Positions 37,364-46,904 of a DNA stretch of 49,102 bases are shown in pieces (position 1 is the first letter of the stretch; the number at the start of each line of letters is the position of its first letter). This DNA comes from Mesostigma viride. Lineage: Eukaryota > Streptophyta > Mesostigmatophyceae > Mesostigmatales > Mesostigmataceae. Location: positions 1 to 49,102 of the forward strand of contig RPFO01000926.1 of assembly GCA_009746045.1 (NCBI GenBank). Direction: 5' to 3'. The translations under genes and the position numbers were made by a program. The notes beneath the pieces were generated by a model. The model made no database searches. It saw only the letters and a program-made list of their open reading frames with translations, and was not told the origin of the DNA.

Positions 37364-39197
37364 TAGATTCCTCAAAAGTATTTGAAGAAAAGACTCCTTC
37401 TTATCCTCCTCCTCGTTCTGTTTTACACCGTGTAGTTATCAAGGACGGTGCAGTTCCTACGCACTCTCCGATGTATAGAATGGGCCCTACCGAATTAAAG
37501 GAACTAAAACAGATTTTAGTATCACTATTAGAAGCAGGATTGATAGAGCCTAGTAACTCCCCCTACTCCGCTGGTGTCTTGTTAGTTCCTAAGCCAAATG
37601 GCAAGTTTCGCCTAGTTACTGATTATAGGAAGTTAAACGATATTACTGTGAAGTCTAAATACCCTCTACCTCGTATTGATGATATATTTAATAAGGTTAA
37701 AGGTTCTACCTGTTTCACAGTACTAGATTGTGCGGATGGTTTTTGGCAACTACGTATAGCTCCTGAGGATTGCCACAAAACCGCCTTTGCAACTCCTTTT
37801 GGGCATTACCAGTTTAGAGTAGCGGCTATGGGACTCTGTAACTCTCCTGCCTCTTTCCAAATGTTAATGAATGAAGTGCTTAGACCTGTTATGGGAAATT
37901 CCCATCTCCCTCAAGTGTCCTCTGATTTAAAGGATCCTTCCTTCTCCTCTGTTTCTTTATCTGAGCATGACCGTTCTTGTGCTCAAGCTTACTTAGATGA
38001 TATCCTTATTTATTCTCCTGATTTTGAAACGCACCTACGTGATTTGAAGAAAGTACTAGAAATCATGGCTGAAAATTCTTTATGGGCGCGCCGTGCTAAG
38101 GTTCGCTCTGGTAGAAGTGTCCCATTCTTAGGGCACGTTCTGTCAGATGCCGGGGTTGCTACCGACCCTGACAAGACTAAGTCAATTCAGGAATGGCCTA
38201 CCCCTACCGACGTTAAAGGTGTACGTAGCTTTCTAGGAATTGCTTCTTACTATAGGCGTTTTATCCCGCGTTTCGCAACTATAGCAGCCCCTATTCATCA
38301 TCTATTAAAGAAGGATATCCCCTTTGTTTGGAGTAGTGAATGTCAGTCGGCTTTTCAGTGTCTAAAATCCCTACTCCTCTCCCCTCCCGTACTCATCCTA
38401 CCGGATACTACTAAACCCTTTGTTGTAGCTACAGATGCTAGCAAGGTAGCTATAGGGGGCGTCCTTCTCCAGGATCAGGGTCAGGGCTTACAGCCAATCG
38501 AGTATATCTCTAGGACAATGCTTCCTGCGGAGCGTAACTATCCCGTACACCAGCAGGAACTATTAGCTGTGGTGTATTGTTGCCACGCGTGGCAGCACTT
38601 TCTTAAAGGAGCCCAATTTGATGTTTGTCTGAATGAACCCTGTGAGATTGATCCTTATAGATTGGTTATCCAGACAGATCACCGTCCTCTTACCCATCTT
38701 CTCTCACAACCCAACCTTACCCCTCGTCAAGCGCGCTGGATGGAGTTTTTAGCACAGTTTTCCCCTTTAAACTTCAGTGTGTTAAGGGTGTAGACAACAT
38801 AGTACCAGATGCACTCTCCCGTCGTGCAGACTACTCCTTTTTCGAGGACCTTGATGTTCTCAATACTACTCTAGTTCCTACTACTATGGGTGTAACCCCG
38901 TATGGTGAACTACCTGAGGATGAATCCTATGCCTACCTCTTTCATACAGCTGTTCGCATGCCTGATCTCCTTTCTCACGTAGGACTCTCTCTCCCGTGTG
39001 AGGCCCTTCCTGTGGCCTCGGTGGGGGGGGAGGGGAAAAATAAAATTTCTGTACCGCTTAGCCATGTAGCAACTAGGTCAGGAAAGTCTTATGAAAACAT
39101 AGTCCCTCTAGGACCTCCCCTTCTCTTTGGCAAGGCGGTAGGAGATCTCTTTAAACCTGTTCTGGATACTGACCTCTGTAGCGATGCCTACCTCTGA
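37354..39197 (+). pseudogene. RT-RNase H of the full element (one C missing near 38763)
   Basis: RT is intact (FTVLDCADGFW, YLDDILIY). RNase H is open to about 38765, then a C-run of four instead of five shifts the frame; NIVPDALSRR and the linker follow in the next frame to the TGA at 39195-39197. The break is private to this copy and may be an error. Confidence 0.8.
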
Positions 39198-40709
39198 TCT
39201 TGAACGACTTATTAGTAGATTTACGGCCACTGAGCCGGAAGCATTAGCTGCCATTGCTGCCCATCCCCAACAATTAGGCAAGCACCCTTGTAAATTTGTA
39301 GGTGGATTTTTATATGTGCAGTTAGCAGACTCTCCCCCTCAATGGCGCCTGTATGTCCCTCCTATCTGTCGCTCCTCCTTGCTCTTTGAGTTGCATGACT
39401 TAGCTGCTCATCAGGGTGGTAAACGGGTACGGGACCTAGTAGCCCGCTCTTACTACTGGCCTTCCCTTTTAAAGGATGTGATGAGTATGTTAGAACCTGT
39501 CAATCTTGCCAGGAGATGAAACCCAACAATGTAGGACAGATAGCAGAGCCTAGGACCTTACCTGATCCCATCATGCCGTGGGACTCCATTATGATGGATT
39601 TTGTAGGACCTTTTAGGAAGAATGATAGAGGTAACGCCCAGATCCTTGTTTTTGTAGATCGTTTTACTCGTATGTGTCATCTCGTGCCGTGTCCCTTAGA
39701 ACTCACCGCACGCGATTGCGCACGCCTATACCTTAATAACGTATATAGATATCATGGTTTGAGTAGGCAGTTTATTAGTGATAAAGATAAGTTATTTACT
39801 TCTGATTTCTGGCAGCAGTTCTTCGCTGCTATCGGTACCAAGGTCACCTTCGGTACTGCCTACCACTCCTCCTCGTCTCATTTAGTAGAACGTTTGAATA
39901 GGGTAGTGGAAGAAGCTCTGCGGCACTATGTGAATGGCTCTGGGAGTGATTGGGAGGATTATCTATGTCTGGTAGAGTTTTCCCTTAACAACTGCCCTCA
40001 GGCTGCGCATGGTTATACACCCTTCTTCCTAGATACTGGTAGACAACCTCTTACCCCTACCTCTCTCTTAGCTAGTCCTTTAAGGGATAAGGATGATGTG
40101 TCCCGGGATACTGTAGAAGGTGTGCAGGCGTTATTAGATAAGATGAAGAATGCACACGACAACGCTATTGCAGGGTACCATAGTGCGCAGGCCAAGTACC
40201 TTGCTAGGTTGCGTGCCTCATTAGATAGGAGAGCACCTGAGATAGAAATAGGAGATTTAGTCTTAGTAGAAGGCCCCCGTGTTGGCCGATTCGCTCATAA
40301 GTTCGAAGCTGAACTGAAAGTGAAACTTAGGCCCGCCTTCCTAGGACCCTTCCGTGTGTTGTCTAGAGTAGGTAATTTCCTGTATGAGATAGATATTCCT
40401 ACCTCTTGGCAGACCCACTCGCGCACCTTTCATAGAAGCCAGCTTAAGCTCTATCATCAGAGCACGTTCGCTGGTAGAGAATTAGCCCCTGCCCCTTTAG
40501 AGCATAATCCTGATACTGGCGAGGTAGAGGACGAGGTAGAGGGTATCGTGGCCCATAGAGATATCAAAAAGGGCCGCGGTACCCAGCGCCAGTATAAGGT
40601 GAAGTGGATGTATGCTCGTAGTGAGGTAGATAAGGTCTGGTATACGGAAAGTGAGCTAGATGGGTGTAGTCGCCTGCTGCAGGAGTATAAAACCCTGCAC
40701 AAGCTCTAG
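39184..40709 (+). pseudogene. Integrase with chromodomain-like C-terminus, full element (one frameshift near 39480)
   Basis: The ATG at 39184 overlaps the RT-RH stop. Zinc finger: FELHDLAAHQGGKRVRDLVA then, after a frameshift near 39480, VRTCQSCQEMKP (H-x4-H...C-x2-C). Catalytic core: MDFVGPF (D), QFISDKDKLFTSDFW (D) and HLVERLNRVVEEALRHYV (E). The GPF/Y-like module is KLRPAFLGPFRVLSRVG. The C-terminal ~60 residues, VEGIVAHRDIKKG ... YKVKWMYA ... KVWYTESELDG, follow the chromodomain pattern (E-x-I-L-x-H-R, Y-x-V-K-W, W-x-x-x-x-x-L). Such domains direct integration to particular chromatin. This is the only copy of integrase in the window. Confidence 0.85.
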
Positions 40710-40760
40710 TGTCAGACCTTCTCCTCTCTTACGTTACGTCTGCTGTCGACGGGTGGTTGG

Positions 40761-40779
40761 TTGTCCCCTCCCTCCGCAG
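40761..40779 (+). promoter_or_regulatory. Candidate splice acceptor before the extra 3' ORFs
   Basis: TTGTCCCCTCCCTCCGCAG is a pyrimidine tract ending in CAG, 5 bases before the ATG at 40785. It is placed as an env-type subgenomic acceptor would be. Confidence 0.35.
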
Positions 40780-40784
40780 CCGTC

Positions 40785-42154
40785 ATGTCGGAGCCTACCC
40801 CTCAGATGGAGTCCCTGCCGCCTACCCCTGATCCGGAGCTATATTATGAGGTCCTTCCGGGCCGGTGGGTCTCCAGGTCCAGCTTCCCGGGTGGCCCAAT
40901 CCATCCTGCCCTTCAGGCAAGTCACGCTGCTTTGGTCCGGGCCGCCCTCTTCGGGGTCTCCTGGTTTGGGCCAGACCCCCATGAACCGCAGCAGTTGGTC
41001 GTTCATGGTTTCGACGACGCGGGACACTGTCTCCTTGAGTGTGGGTCCCGCTGCCCTGCCTTGGGGCAGATAGATGCCATCCTTCAGTGTCCTAGGGTTT
41101 TCTCATACCTGTCTACCCCTGTGGGCCGCTCTTGCCTCCGGGATGTTTTCCCTTGGCTTCCGGCCGAGGGCGATGCTGAGTTAGATGATCACCCTTGTGA
41201 CCTTCTGCGGGCGGTCGAGTTCATGGAGATTGCGGATCAGTCGGCACATGGAGATCCTTCCCCTGTGGATGCACCGGTAGAGTCGCAGTACACGCCGGAG
41301 TATTCGGCCTCAGTCGCAGCTTCCTCCTCCTCCAGGTCGGCGCCTTCTCCTGTTCCGTCCTCTCCGCGGTCGACCAGGTGCGTGTCGGTGGAGCCGACGC
41401 CTACCCCTCCGGGTGTGGATCGAGAGCCTGACCCCCTTGCGGCTACGGTGTCTGCAATGCAGGCCCAGATCCAGTCCTTAGCCTCGGCATTCGGGGCCTT
41501 CATGGCGTCTCAGTCGCCTGCTTTAGTTGCGCCTGGTGCGGCGTCTGTTGCTGCTGCGCCACCTACCCCTTCTGTTGCCTCGGCGACTACGGCTTCGCCT
41601 GCGCCCCGCGCGCGCCCGCGGTCGCTGTGGTTCCGTCGGCTGTCGCGACTCCTGCTGCCTCTGCGCCTGTGACCGCTGTACCTACGCCTGCGCGCGAGTC
41701 TCCTGCCCCTGCGATCGCGCCCGCCGTCGCTGCTTCCGAGCCTCCACAAGCTCAGTCGCAGCCGTCGCGGGGCTTCTTTGGCGATACTAGCGGGCTTCCC
41801 AGGCTTTGGGAGGGTGGTCCCCCGCAGAGGATTCCGGTGCCTGACTGGAGCTTGGATGGTAACCAATCTTATGCCGGACTGCCTGTTCCTACGGGCCCTA
41901 TTTTCAACATGTGGCCTGGGGGTGCGCCGGCAACAGAGACCGGCGCGCCTGCTGCGGTGGCGGGTCCGTCGCGGCCCTCTGTGGCCTCGGGTCCGGCGCG
42001 ACCTCCTGTTGTACCAGTGCCACCTGCGTCGGTGTCGGCTCCCGCCCCTGCTTCGGCCCCTGCCCCTTCGGCCTCGCGGTCTTTGGCTGCGGTTGTTCAG
42101 TCCACTGGTCAGGACCCTCGCGTCACCCGCGCGGCCGATTCCCTCCGGGAGTAA
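40785..42154 (+). CDS. Extra ORF A in the env position (frameshift near 41605), function unknown
   Basis: Starts MSEPTPQMESLPPTPDPELY, open to 41672; the same protein continues in another frame to 42154 after an indel in a CGCGCG repeat near 41605. The N-terminal ~160 residues look globular, with Cys, Trp and Phe (GVSWFGPDP; GHCLLECGSRCPALGQIDAI; LRDVFPWLPAEGDAELDD). Then comes a Ser/Pro/Ala-rich region with a short possible coiled coil (MQAQIQSLASAFGAFM), a second globular patch (RGFFGDTSGLPRLWEGG) and more Pro/Ala. No signal peptide, membrane segment or known env motif was seen. GC-rich relative to gag-pol, which suggests a separate origin. Confidence 0.55.
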
Positions 42155-42239
42155 CTTGTCCCAGGGTGATCGGGACAGGGCCCCTTCCGTGGTGCATGCG
42201 ACGCCGGAGTCGCGCGACACGTCCGTGCCTGGGTGTGGT

Positions 42240-43094
42240 ATGTCTGCACTCGCCTGCCGTCAGTGTGACCTGCCGCGCGCCTCCGCCGAGGTGGCCATCA
42301 CGCCCATGTCCTACGGGTTCTCCCAGGTGTGTCGGGCGCCGCGGGATCGTGGCCTACCTGTCGAGACTGATCGGCCCCCTTTCGACATGGTTATTTTAGC
42401 TGATCCTGTGTTCCAGGGTGAGATCCTGGTTCGGCGCGTTCTGTACCGCTGGGCTAGGCGTCACAACAACTTGGACACCTACGGTGGGTTCCAGTGGGCT
42501 TACCCTCCGCCTCTGGGCATTATGGCTTCGGATGCCCTTACGGTAGAGTTTCCTGCGGTACCGGGTGCCACGTATAGCACTGTTCTCCAGCCCATCTTAG
42601 AGTGGGATGCCCGTCGTCCAGCGCCCATCCCGGGCCAGGGGCTAGACTCCCGTGGCCACCCTCCTCCTCGGGCCAGCGACTACCTAGAGACATTCGGGTC
42701 GCGACAGTGTGCTCGTCGGTGGCGCTCCCGAGAGGTTCGGCACATCCGGATGTGGCCGTCTAACGTGGAGCCTCTGGTAGATCTGTTCTTCCCGACGGGT
42801 TTGCGCCCTCGGATCCGGTACCACCGCCTACTCCTGCGGGCCCTCTGTTTGATTGCAGTAGAGCCTTTCCTTCGCCTTTTTGCCTGTGGTTTCCTGGACT
42901 GGGCCCGTGGCCAGGTCGTTCTTACGCAGCACAGGTATTACTGGGCCTTTCTGGGCCTTTTTCCTGACGGCGTGTGGGCCGATGTTTTCCTCACTGTAGA
43001 TAGGCATGACAATGCCGAGGATGTGGCCCACTACCAGGCCTATCTGGAGGTCCTGCTGGCCTCTCGTGGCACTTATCAGACGGATGGCCACTAG
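42240..43094 (+). CDS. Extra ORF B after ORF A, function unknown
   Basis: The frame is open from before 42155; the first good ATG is at 42240 (MSALACRQCDLPRASAE). 284 aa. Rich in Arg, Trp and Tyr: FQGEILVRRVLYRWARRHNN, YGGFQWAYPPPLGIMASDAL, RQCARRWRSREVRHIRMWPS and LLLRALCLIAVEPFLRLFAC, with an acidic C-terminal helix (EDVAHYQAYLEVLLASRG). No domain recognised. It may be the C-terminal part of ORF A, joined by one indel near 42130-42154, giving a protein of ~770 residues, or a separate ORF. Same GC-rich composition as ORF A. Confidence 0.55.
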   Translation: MSALACRQCDLPRASAEVAITPMSYGFSQVCRAPRDRGLPVETDRPPFDMVILADPVFQGEILVRRVLYRWARRHNNLDTYGGFQWAYPPPLGIMASDALTVEFPAVPGATYSTVLQPILEWDARRPAPIPGQGLDSRGHPPPRASDYLETFGSRQCARRWRSREVRHIRMWPSNVEPLVDLFFPTGLRPRIRYHRLLLRALCLIAVEPFLRLFACGFLDWARGQVVLTQHRYYWAFLGLFPDGVWADVFLTVDRHDNAEDVAHYQAYLEVLLASRGTYQTDGH

Positions 43095-43468
43095 ATAGAG
43101 GGCCTTAGGCCCGACCTGGGGGTGTTGTCCCTCCGGTATATAGAGTCGCCCTCCTACTCTGGCCAGTTGGTTGGCTGTTCTTGGTCCTTAGTGCTGATGT
43201 GTTTACTCTGTGTGTCCTGCCCAGTGCCGCCCCCCCCGGCCAGGACTCCGTTCCAGGCAGTTAGGGGAACCTCCCACCAGGCTTGGTGCTGGCTAACCCT
43301 ACACCACCCGGCGTGGTGGTGGAGACCGTGTGAACTATTGGTGCTTTGTATCTGGGATGGTCTATCGATTGTGTTGGTGTGTGCTGGGTGCATTAGGTTC
43401 ATCCTACCCCTTTTGTTTCCTTCTCTCTGCGTAGGGAGAGGGCTCCCTACCTTTTGTGGGGGGGGAGG
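43095..43468 (+). other. 3' untranslated region and polypurine tract of the full element
   Basis: No ORF was seen. GGGGGGGGAGG at 43458-43468 abuts the 3' LTR and is the expected plus-strand primer site. Confidence 0.75.
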
Positions 43469-44040
43469 TGTTACGTCGCGTAACAATTCGTTGTAGTTAC
43501 GGACGTAAATTAGGTCCTTGGCCTCGGTTGTTCCTAGGTTCACGTGTAGTTCTAGCCAGGGCATGATTGTCCTCGTAACAGTACTGTGGTATATTGGGTG
43601 CCTTTGGGCGCCGCGCCGCGTACTTTATTAGTGGTCCTTATCCTTCGGTAGAATGTAGTGGACCGGCGTGCATCTGTGCACCTGCCTGTGTTTCTGTGTT
43701 TCTGCAGGCGAGGGCCAGGTCGGCCCGAGTCTGTTGGACCGTTGGTGACCATTTATGCACGTTCCACTCCTTGTGTGGTCACTCGGCGTGTGTTAAATGA
43801 ATTAACACATATTAGCTTGGGTCACGGCAGTTTAGTTGTGTTTCCTTCCTCTTTTCCTGGAGTAAACGGGTTTGATTAAATGGCCTATGGCATATTACAG
43901 TAGTACATATGTAAATGCATTGAGATCTGGCTTGTCTCGTTCGTCTTTCGCTAGGGGTGTAAATAGAAGCGGCCTCACTAGTCTAGGTAGTATCAGGACA
44001 GGTAGAGGTAGAGGTGGTGGCCGAGGCTTGCGGCGTAACA
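43469..44040 (+). repeat. 3' LTR of the full gypsy element (572 bp)
   Basis: TGTTACG...CGTAACA, matching 33255-33826. The target duplicate GTTGT follows at 44041. Confidence 0.9.
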
Positions 44041-44064
44041 GTTGTCTCCTTGATAATCCTCAGT
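44041..44064 (+). repeat. Right part of the split 37 bp mini-repeat with its direct repeat
   Basis: GTTGTCTCCTTG then ATAATCCTCAGT. It completes the copy whose left part ends at 33254 (and 25790). Confidence 0.65.
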
Positions 44065-44110
44065 CATTGATTATTAGGCACGCCAGTGCGTCACATGGGC
44101 CGGTGCCAAC

Positions 44111-44226
44111 AAAGGATACCTTCCAACCCCCATACATTACAAGGAGGGAGCGGGGCGCCCTGACTAGCATGCACTAGCCTAGACTCTCTCATGCTGCCAT
44201 GAGTGGGCAGGCCACAGAGCGCTCTC
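44111..44226 (+). repeat. Diverged dispersed repeat (partner at 908-1023)
   Basis: See the partner: ACCTTC, GGAGGGAG, GCGCCCT, GCACTAGC and GGCCAC blocks are in the same order. It ends at the target site of the LINE insertion. Confidence 0.45.
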
Positions 44227-44233
44227 GCCGCAT

Positions 44234-45299
44234 TAAAAAAAATTAAATTAAATTAAATTAAATTAAATTATAACATGCCTCCGTGGGAGGTTCATGTAGC
44301 ACATATTTCATGATGGATTGGGGTGGAGGAAGCCGCGTGATCGAACTATCCTAAACTCTATCTAGAAAAAGCCTAACTACACTACTCATCAAAACGCCTC
44401 CTCCGCTTGGGGGAGGTGGCTTGCCCACAGGGTCGGGCGTGTGCGCCTTGAAATCTTCTTCCACCGCGTCTTGTCCTGCATGGCAGTCCAAAGACGGGAG
44501 AGGAGTGGATGCGGTGCTCAAACTGGGCTGGGACCACTAGGTCGTCCAGCAACATCTGAACGTAGTTGGTGACAGGTTTCCCTACCCTTTTGGGAATGTC
44601 CGCGGGGCCAGGCCAGGTCAGAATGTGCCGCCCTGGCTGTCCAAGCCGCTGGGGGCCGGCCAGACCAAGGGTGGGTGTCGACCTGGCTGGTGCGGGCAAG
44701 GTGTCCTACAAATGCTATCCTACGCTGCCTAATCTCGTCCGAAACACGAGGCATGCCATGATACAAAGACTCTGATGACGGACGCTCGGAAAAACCTATA
44801 CGTGCCGGAGCATCCTATAAACGGTGCCGTCGAGCCGAGCTGCCAGTTGGGTGGGAGGGTCCACGCCTCGGCGCCATACGTGAGCACCGTGAGGACGAGG
44901 ACCTTAAGAGGCATGCGCTTGCGGTGCCCGTCCAGGCCCTTCGAGCGCCAGTAAGCCGGGTGAGCGAACGGAGCTTGGCCCAGGCAAGGCCGATGCGGGT
45001 GTCCACATCGTCGGCGGTGTCAGGAAGCCAGCTCCCCAACAGCTTGAAGCGGTCGCGGAGCGGGACCTCCGTCCCGTCGAGCAGGCGCGGCAGCGGTGGT
45101 TTACTGGATGCCCCTATCACCATCGCCTCAGTTTTGACACTAATCTCCAGCCCACCGCCCGCGCCTCCAGGCCCAGGCAGTCCAGCCAGGTCTGAATGTG
45201 CGCGGGGCTCTCGATGAGGGTGGTATCATCCGCATAAATCAGGTCGGCAAGGCGGTAACCAGGTCTAACCCCGCCATGTTCTTTCACGTTAAGGATGTG
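44234..45299 (-). mobile_element. 5'-truncated LINE (non-LTR retrotransposon), minus strand
   Basis: Flanked by an 11 bp target duplication TCTCGCCGCAT (44223-44233 and 45300-45310). On the minus strand it encodes the end of a LINE reverse transcriptase: LIYADDTTLIESPAHIQTWL (catalytic YADD, 45225-45236), the KTEAMVIG block, RFKLLGSWLPDTADDVDTRI and VLTVLTYGAEAWTL, then RQRRIAFVGHLAR. Several frameshifts break it. The 3' end is a TTTAA-type pentamer repeat (44234-44272). Only ~1 kb of 3' sequence is left, as expected from incomplete target-primed reverse transcription. Confidence 0.85.
44382..45287 (-). pseudogene. LINE reverse transcriptase C-terminal remnant
   Basis: Frames in order on the minus strand: GYRLADLIYADD near 45240; 45123-44815 (MVIGASSKPPLPRLLDGTEV...); 44914-44729 (YGAEAWTL); 44766-44518 (RQRRIAFVGHLART) and 44699-44382. 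At least three indels separate them. There is no N-terminal endonuclease in the window. RT fingers and palm are lost by truncation. Confidence 0.7.
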
Positions 45300-45372
45300 T
45301 CTCGCCGCATCATTAAGTAATTATTGACTAATAAATATTCAGTTGGGCCCGACCCGCACGAAATACATGCGA

Positions 45373-45408
45373 TTCTCCCATTTCTGGCATGCGCTGGTTG
45401 TCTCCTTG
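45373..45408 (+). repeat. Mini-repeat copy flanked by ACATG
   Basis: TTCTCCCATTTCTGGCATGC then GCTGGTTGTCTCCTTG-like end. One base shorter than the 37 bp consensus and a G/A-type change. ACATG occurs at 45365-45369 and 45409-45413. Confidence 0.6.
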
Positions 45409-45546
45409 ACATGAAATCACGGCATACATCATATAATAACGTATTAAGTGCATGGTTGGTATAAGTCATGGTTGGGGCATGATGCAGACGATATTTGTAA
45501 CTTTAATTGGTGTAAATTATTTTCTAATGAGATTAGCATATAGTAG

Positions 45547-45562
45547 GCTGGTTGTCTCCTTG
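45547..45562 (+). repeat. Short mini-repeat copy flanked by ATAGTAG
   Basis: GCTGGTTGTCTCCTTG lies exactly between ATAGTAG at 45540-45546 and 45563-45569. Confidence 0.6.
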
Positions 45563-45918
45563 ATAGTAGTCCGTGGCATGCCCATGCACATAAAATCCCC
45601 TTTGGTTTGGCACATTAGCAATGAGGATTTGTACGCTGATTTGCCTATGTCTCCCACATTATTAGGCACAGGCGCCTGGGCCTAGCCGGGCACCGGCCTG
45701 GCCCGCACAGATCAGGTAGACACATCAGATAGACTATAGCTGGCACCAAGCCCGCCCAGCCTGGGCGATATGTCCTCACCTGACGTGCCCCAAGCTGCGC
45801 GCGCAGGGCCGCCACCCGTGGACTTTTCGTGATAGACTCGGCATGGGCATGTGCTACACTAGACGTGACGGGCCACACCCGGGCAGCCTTCCTGGTTGTC
45901 TGTAATATGGAGGCAGAT

Positions 45919-46185
45919 ATGGGGATACTCTCTCTCCCGTCTTTGACTGCCATGCAGGACAAGACGCGGTGGAGGAAGATTGTCAAGGCGCACACGCCCG
46001 ACCCTGTGGGCAAGCCCCCTCCCCCAAGCGGAGGAGGCGTTTTGATGAGTAGTGTAGTTAGGATTTTCTAGATAGCTTAGAGTTAGGATAGTTCGATCAC
46101 GCGGCTTCCTCCACCCCATCCCTCATGGAATATGTTGCTACATGATCTCCCCACGGCGGCATGTTATAATTTAATTTAATTTTTA
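45919..46185 (+). mobile_element. Second, shorter LINE 3' copy, plus strand
   Basis: 267 bp matching the 3' end of the LINE at 44234-45299 (shared blocks CAGGACAAGACGCGGTGG, CCCCCAAGCGGAGGAGGCG and TTCGATCACGCGGCTTCCTC), ending in TAATTTAATTTAATTTTTAA. Flanked by a 12 bp duplication ATGGAGGCAGAT at 45907-45918 and 46186-46197. No coding capacity. Confidence 0.85.
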
Positions 46186-46197
46186 ATGGAGGCAGAT

Positions 46198-46904
46198 GGT
46201 ACGCAAGGATAGATGGCAAGTAGTGATGAAGGAGACCACCCCCAAGTCTGTGGGGGCTCCGCGTGTGACCGCGTATGGCGTTCATAGCGATTCGGGCCGC
46301 GGTGCTCACAACCCTGTAACTAGGACGTAGATAGCTAATTCCACCGGCCATCCCATTCCATCCCATATGTTCCCCTCCCACTGAGGACTTATCCTCACGT
46401 GACGCAGTCACGTTCTATTAATTAATTAAGTAATTCATTAATTAATTCATTAATTTTAATGACACGCAAGTACGTACGTACTTATTAAGTGGAAGACCTT
46501 GAAGTAGACTTGTCCCACTTAATTTTGAGTGATCTTGACAACTATTACTTGATTAATGGATATTCATTAACGGCTTCACGATTTTGTTAAAATAGGTTCA
46601 TTGTAAAGTCCATCACTATAGATACAACCAGCGGAAGAATTCGGACCATGGTAGCTCAAACCTGCCGTTATCTTGTCCACAATTCTAGAGTCGTTGAGGA
46701 ATATGGAAGTGAGTGTCCACTCTATGTGTACATACGAGCATACAGCCCTATTCAGGGTACATCCCAGTTGGCATCATCAAATACCATACCATGTAAACTT
46801 GTGCCCCAAAATGCAAATGACCCAAAGGTCGCTAAAACAAATTGCGGATTTATAAACCGGAGTAGGCAGGCACGGCCTTACCATCGCGGCAGTGCAGGCT
46901 CATC
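46198..46904. other. Intergenic DNA, AT-rich in part
   Basis: No gene supported. It contains CCCCCA/TGGGGG arms near 46232-46250, an ATTA/ATTC tetranucleotide-rich run (about 46415-46460), the palindrome at 46468-46483 and an inverted repeat at 46484-46523. The 109-codon frame at 46648-46977 overlaps the candidate minus-strand gene and has no recognisable features. Confidence 0.5.
46468..46483. repeat. 16 bp perfect palindrome
   Basis: AAGTACGTACGTACTT reads the same on both strands. ATTAAGTGG (46484-46492) and CCACTTAAT (46515-46523) follow as a separate inverted pair. Possible non-autonomous element remnant or simple-sequence effect. Confidence 0.6.

Larger units (their letters stand above)
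33255..44040 (+). mobile_element. Full-length Ty3/gypsy chromovirus-type element (10,786 bp)
   Basis: LTRs at 33255-33826 and 43469-44040, flanked by GTTGT (33250-33254 and 44041-44045). Order: primer site, ORF0/leader, ORF1 (hybrid-binding-like), gag, PR, RT-RH, IN with chromodomain-like end, two extra ORFs, polypurine tract. PR-RT-RH-IN order and the chromodomain-like end place it among chromoviruses. Matching LTRs indicate recent insertion. ORF breaks in gag, RH and IN are one-base changes, several in homopolymers. Confidence 0.9.
45300..45906. other. Non-coding DNA with two mini-repeat copies
   Basis: No gene was seen. It contains mini-repeat copies at 45373-45408 and 45547-45562. Confidence 0.5.

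Noticed and set aside
40785-43094. Retroviral-type envelope gene
   Set aside because: The position fits, but there is no signal peptide, no clear transmembrane anchor and no fusion peptide or cleavage motif.
18324-44040. CRISPR-like or satellite array
   Set aside because: The long-period repetition is fully explained by retroelement units and a segmental duplication. There are no short regularly spaced repeats.
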